A stretch of DNA of 24,576 nt from an uncultured Bacilli bacterium (GTDB lineage Bacteria > Bacillota_I > Bacilli_A > RF39 > UBA660), in assembly GCA_934086935.1 (NCBI GenBank), contig CAKOIQ010000014.1, positions 1 through 24,576 of the forward strand, in the 5' to 3' direction. Position 1 is the first letter of the stretch; each line of letters starts with the position of its first letter. The position numbers and the translations under genes were made by a program. The notes below the pieces were generated by a model, which was not told the DNA's origin, did not search any database, and saw only the letters and a list, made by a program, of their open reading frames with translations. Shown here one piece after another: positions 22,346-24,576 of the stretch.

Positions 22346-22390
22346 AAAAAAGCTCCTTTCTCAAATATATTGAGAAAATGAAGCTTTTTT
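22346..22390 (-). terminator. Hairpin between sigE and sigG that contains the sigG ribosome site
   Basis: Two stacked stems, AAAAAAGCT / AGCTTTTTT (9 bp) and TTTCTCAA / TTGAGAAA (8 bp), are joined by a 2x4 internal loop with a five-base apical loop. On the minus strand the 3' arm contains AAAGGAGC and ends in TTTTTT, three bases before the sigG TTG start. It can act as an intrinsic terminator after sigE or as a structure that hides the ribosome site in read-through RNA. From memory, a leader hairpin limiting sigG translation has been described in Bacillus subtilis. Confidence 0.7.
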
Positions 22391-22398
22391 TATTCAAA

Positions 22399-23094
22399 TT
22401 AATTTATTTCCATTAGAGTTTTTAATTTTTTGATAATCTTTTTTTCAATTCTTGATATATATGATTGGGAGATACCAAGCATTTCGGCAACTTCTTTTTG
22501 AGTATATTCTTCTGTTTCATTTAAACCATATCTTAAAGTCATGATTTGTTTTTCACGATCATTTAAATTTTTTAGTTCTTGTTTTAAAAGTTCTTTATCT
22601 AGTTTAAAGGAGAATTCATCAAAGATAATATTATCATCAGTTCCTAGAATATCTTCTAAGTGAAGTTCATTACCTTCGGCATCATAATTTAAAGCATCTT
22701 CAAGACTAACTTCAGTTTTTCTTTTTTTATTTTTACGAATATACATTAAGATTTCGTTAGCAATGCATCTTGATGAATAAGTTGCTAGTTTAATATTCTT
22801 ATCTGGTTTATATGTTTCAATTCCTTTAATAAGACCTATTGATCCAATACTTACTAGATCTTCTAAATCATAACCAGTACTTTCATATTTTTTAGCAAGA
22901 AATACAACTAATCTTAGGTTATGTTCAATTAATTTATTACGGGCTTCTATATCACCATTACGAGCTTTTAAAACATAGTCTAGTTCTTCTTCTTTAGATA
23001 ATGGTGGAGGCAGAACATCAGTACTTCCAACAAATAATAAAGTGTTATCTATTTTTAGTAGTTTAAAGATATAATCAATAATTTTTCTAATCAT
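22399..23094 (-). CDS. sigE: RNA polymerase sporulation sigma factor SigE (mother cell, pro-form)
   Basis: Sigma-E controls early mother-cell genes in sporulation. After an N-terminal pro-peptide (about residues 1-20, with a basic/hydrophobic helix IRKIIDYIFKLLKI), the protein shows VGSTDVLPPPLSKEEE, HNLRLVVFLAKKYESTGYDLEDL, IKLATYSSRCIANEILMYIRKN, LGTDD and a region 4 ending MLGISQSYISRIEKKIIK. The LPPPLS and SRCIANEILMY stretches are specific to SigE/SigK. The pro-peptide is about seven residues shorter than in B. subtilis. The protease that should remove it, SpoIIGA, is encoded directly upstream and overlaps it by ATGA. GGAGG lies five bases before the ATG. Total length is 231 residues. 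Confidence 0.96.
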   Translation of the reverse strand: MIRKIIDYIFKLLKIDNTLLFVGSTDVLPPPLSKEEELDYVLKARNGDIEARNKLIEHNLRLVVFLAKKYESTGYDLEDLVSIGSIGLIKGIETYKPDKNIKLATYSSRCIANEILMYIRKNKKRKTEVSLEDALNYDAEGNELHLEDILGTDDNIIFDEFSFKLDKELLKQELKNLNDREKQIMTLRYGLNETEEYTQKEVAEMLGISQSYISRIEKKIIKKLKTLMEIN

Positions 23095-23858
23095 AATGCC
23101 TCCTTATTTAAGATTATTTTTATACCATTTATATTTACATCTGAAAGTCCTAAAAGTGTTTTTTTACATTTTTTATTATTGACTATAATTTTTTTAGGAC
23201 TAAATACTTCAAGCAGACCTTTTTGGTTATTTACAACACTGTAGGGAACTAAAAATGTTTTAACTGGTTCACTTATAAGTTCTTTATTAATTAAGATTAT
23301 AGGCCGTTTAAAATATGGATCTTTAAGGTTATTACCAGTATCTAAAAAAGCAGTCCCTTTTATGCATAAATCATTATAATATATGTCTATGTCATAATAA
23401 TTAGAATAAGTTAATTGATAGTTTTTAGTATTTTTAAGATATTTATAAAGAATAATTGGACTAATAATTATTAACAATATTATATTTATTTTTAAATTAT
23501 TAGAAGTAAATAACATACCATTATTTATTGTTGAGATTTGATTATTTATTAAATAGATTGTTCCCCCTAAAACTATACTTATAATATATAGATATAAAAG
23601 ATTATCTTTAAAATAATGATAGTTATTATATTTAAAACTTATTATTATCATAATGATACTTATTAATATTTTATAGAAAAATAATAATAAATTATTGTGG
23701 ATAACAAATAGTAATAATGTAGATAAAGAACCTATTAATGATGCAATTATGATTCTAATTAAAGGTGTTCTTCTTTTTAATAAAAATGACACTGATAATA
23801 GTAGCAATAAATCAATAAAAAAGTTTAATAATAATATTATATCTATGTATATTGTCAT
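23091..23858 (-). CDS. spoIIGA: Sigma-E processing peptidase SpoIIGA
   Basis: SpoIIGA is a membrane-bound aspartic protease at the asymmetric septum that cleaves pro-SigE in response to SpoIIR. The first 145 or so residues form five hydrophobic helices. The C-terminal cytoplasmic domain carries the catalytic motif GTAFLDTGNNLKDP (Asp about residue 173), then a PVKTFLVPYSVV stretch and a final domain rich in Lys, Asn and Ile. The start is the ATG at 23858 (255 residues), with AAAGGTGAT six bases upstream. A GTG three codons earlier lies inside that site. The gene is coupled to sigE by ATGA. The upstream region has a Spo0A-type promoter. Confidence 0.93.
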   Translation of the reverse strand: MTIYIDIILLLNFFIDLLLLLSVSFLLKRRTPLIRIIIASLIGSLSTLLLFVIHNNLLLFFYKILISIIMIIISFKYNNYHYFKDNLLYLYIISIVLGGTIYLINNQISTINNGMLFTSNNLKINIILLIIISPIILYKYLKNTKNYQLTYSNYYDIDIYYNDLCIKGTAFLDTGNNLKDPYFKRPIILINKELISEPVKTFLVPYSVVNNQKGLLEVFSPKKIIVNNKKCKKTLLGLSDVNINGIKIILNKEAL

Positions 23859-23874
23859 TTTAATCACCTTTTTT

Positions 23875-23907
23875 ATTATAAATAATATTTAAGATAGATT
23901 ATGTCGA
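23875..23907 (-). promoter_or_regulatory. Spo0A-type promoter of the spoIIGA operon
   Basis: On the minus strand a -35-like TCGACA (23907-23902) is separated by 21 bp from a perfect -10 TATAAT (23880-23875). The -35 overlaps a 0A-box match: TGTCGAT on the + strand at 23902-23908 agrees with TGTCGAA at 6 of 7 positions. The spoIIG promoter of Bacillus subtilis has the same layout, with unusually wide spacing (about 22 bp) and 0A boxes at the -35. Confidence 0.62.
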
Positions 23908-23921
23908 TTATTGCATAAAAA

Positions 23922-23943
23922 AAGTCTAACTTTGGTTAGACTT
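23922..23943 (-). terminator. Terminator of ftsZ
   Basis: The 9-bp stem AAGTCTAAC / GTTAGACTT with a four-base loop overlaps the ftsZ stop codon and is followed by seven T's on the minus strand. It isolates ftsZ from the spoIIGA promoter. Confidence 0.85.
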
Positions 23944-24576
23944 AAAAATTATCTCTATCTCTTAAGAATGGTGGAATGTCAAAATCACTGTCATCATTTT
24001 GTTCTTTATATCTTCCACGTGGTTGTTCTTCTGTTACAGGTGCTTCTTTATTATCTTCAAAGCCAGTTGCAATTACGGTAACGATTACTTCATCATTTAA
24101 GTTTTCATTAATTACAGCACCGAAGATAATGTTGATATCAGTATTACTACTTTGTCTTACTACTTCTGCTGCATCTTCAGCTTCAAATAATGTTAAGCTT
24201 GTACCACCAGTAACATTAATAATAGCATCAGTTGCACCTTCAATGCTTGTTTCAAGTAATGGACTTGATACAGCTTGTTTAGCAGCATCGATAGCACGGT
24301 TTTCACCAACACCTAAACCAATACCAATTAAAGCACTACCACGTTTTTCCATGACAGTTTTAACATCAGCAAAGTCTAAGTTTACTAAACCTGATACAGC
24401 AATAAGATCACTGATTGATTGAACTCCTCTATGTAAAACATTATCTACTTCTTTAAATGCATCTAACATTGGAGTTGATTTATCAATTATTTCTCTTAGA
24501 CGATCATTTGGAATAACAATTAAAGTATCAACATGTTTTTTTAATTCTTCAATACCTAAAATTGCTTGTTCCATTC
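23942..24576 (-). CDS. ftsZ: Cell division protein FtsZ (C-terminal part, 5' end outside the window)
   Basis: FtsZ is the tubulin-like GTPase that builds the division ring. Only about the last 210 residues are in the window. They begin inside the GTPase domain: VDTLIVIPNDRL, then LDFADVKTVMEKRGSALIGIG, GENRAIDAAKQAVSSPLLETSI, INVTGGTSLTLFE, and the C-terminal subdomain FGAVINENLNDEVIVTVIATGF. A short acidic linker of about 25 residues leads to the conserved tail DFDIPPFLRDRD, which binds partners such as FtsA. The methionine near the window edge is internal and not a start. The G-box motifs at the N-terminus lie beyond the right end. Confidence 0.96.
   Translation of the reverse strand, partial: MEQAILGIEELKKHVDTLIVIPNDRLREIIDKSTPMLDAFKEVDNVLHRGVQSISDLIAVSGLVNLDFADVKTVMEKRGSALIGIGLGVGENRAIDAAKQAVSSPLLETSIEGATDAIINVTGGTSLTLFEAEDAAEVVRQSSNTDINIIFGAVINENLNDEVIVTVIATGFEDNKEAPVTEEQPRGRYKEQNDDSDFDIPPFLRDRDNF

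Noticed and set aside
1..24576. Mycoplasma-type genetic code (TGA as tryptophan)
   Set aside because: Several intact genes end in TGA at conserved C-termini or in ATGA overlaps (for example at 4032, 7172, 7882, 12487 and 23091), and tryptophan is encoded by TGG within genes.

Overview
The window is very AT-rich bacterial DNA with the features of a low-GC Firmicute. It has strong AAGGAGG-like ribosome binding sites, many TTG/GTG starts, frequent 4-nt ATGA gene overlaps and short intrinsic terminators. TGA is used as a stop codon in several intact genes (for example scpA, spoIIGA, lspA and the first gene of the nrd operon), so the genetic code is standard and not that of Mycoplasma. spoIIGA, sigE and sigG point to a spore former, and the anaerobic class III ribonucleotide reductase operon points to an anaerobe. 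An uncultured member of the Bacilli near Erysipelotrichales/RF39 would fit, but that placement is inference.

Layout. Positions 1-25 hold the 3' end of a + strand tRNA. Nearly everything else is on the minus strand. (1) 54-5984 is a four-gene nrd operon, read right to left: a degenerate NrdD-like paralog, nrdG, a NrdD with a fused glutaredoxin-like domain, and trxB. (2) 6219-6585 holds tRNA-Gln(CTG) and tRNA-Leu(CAA), separated by a cluster of four hairpins. (3) 6618-8514 is an unknown membrane-anchored protein followed by scpA and scpB. (4) 8573-10915 is an SOS region: miaB, a 48-residue membrane peptide not normally annotated, and lexA divergent from it. A LexA-type operator lies inside the promoter of the small gene. 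(5) 10923-13910 is a compact carrier-protein module: a VanW-family protein, a DltA-like ligase and a DltC-like carrier in one overlapping operon, with a divergent Sfp-type phosphopantetheinyl transferase. (6) 13912-18686 is envelope-related: a repeat-bearing anchored surface protein, an O-antigen ligase/polymerase-like membrane protein, a TPM-domain protein and a double zinc-ribbon membrane protein. (7) 18750-24576 holds a rhomboid protease, rluD, lspA, ylmC, sigG, sigE, spoIIGA and the 3' part of ftsZ. This is a shortened form of the Bacillus ftsZ-spoIIG-sigG-ylm-lspA-ylyB order.

How the genes work together. NrdG would activate NrdD, the fused thiol-redox domain would re-reduce it, and the translationally linked TrxB would recycle that domain. 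The NrdD-like first gene of that operon lacks the radical cysteine and the glycyl-radical domain and is probably a regulatory pseudoenzyme. LexA would repress itself and the small membrane peptide, whose position matches the divergent lexA-yneA arrangement of Bacillus. SpoIIGA would process pro-SigE, with sigG next to it behind a hairpin that holds its ribosome binding site.

The strongest candidates for something undescribed are the NrdD-like pseudoenzyme operon, the SOS-linked small membrane protein, and the VanW/ligase/carrier/phosphopantetheinyl-transferase module, which has no dltB or dltD beside it.
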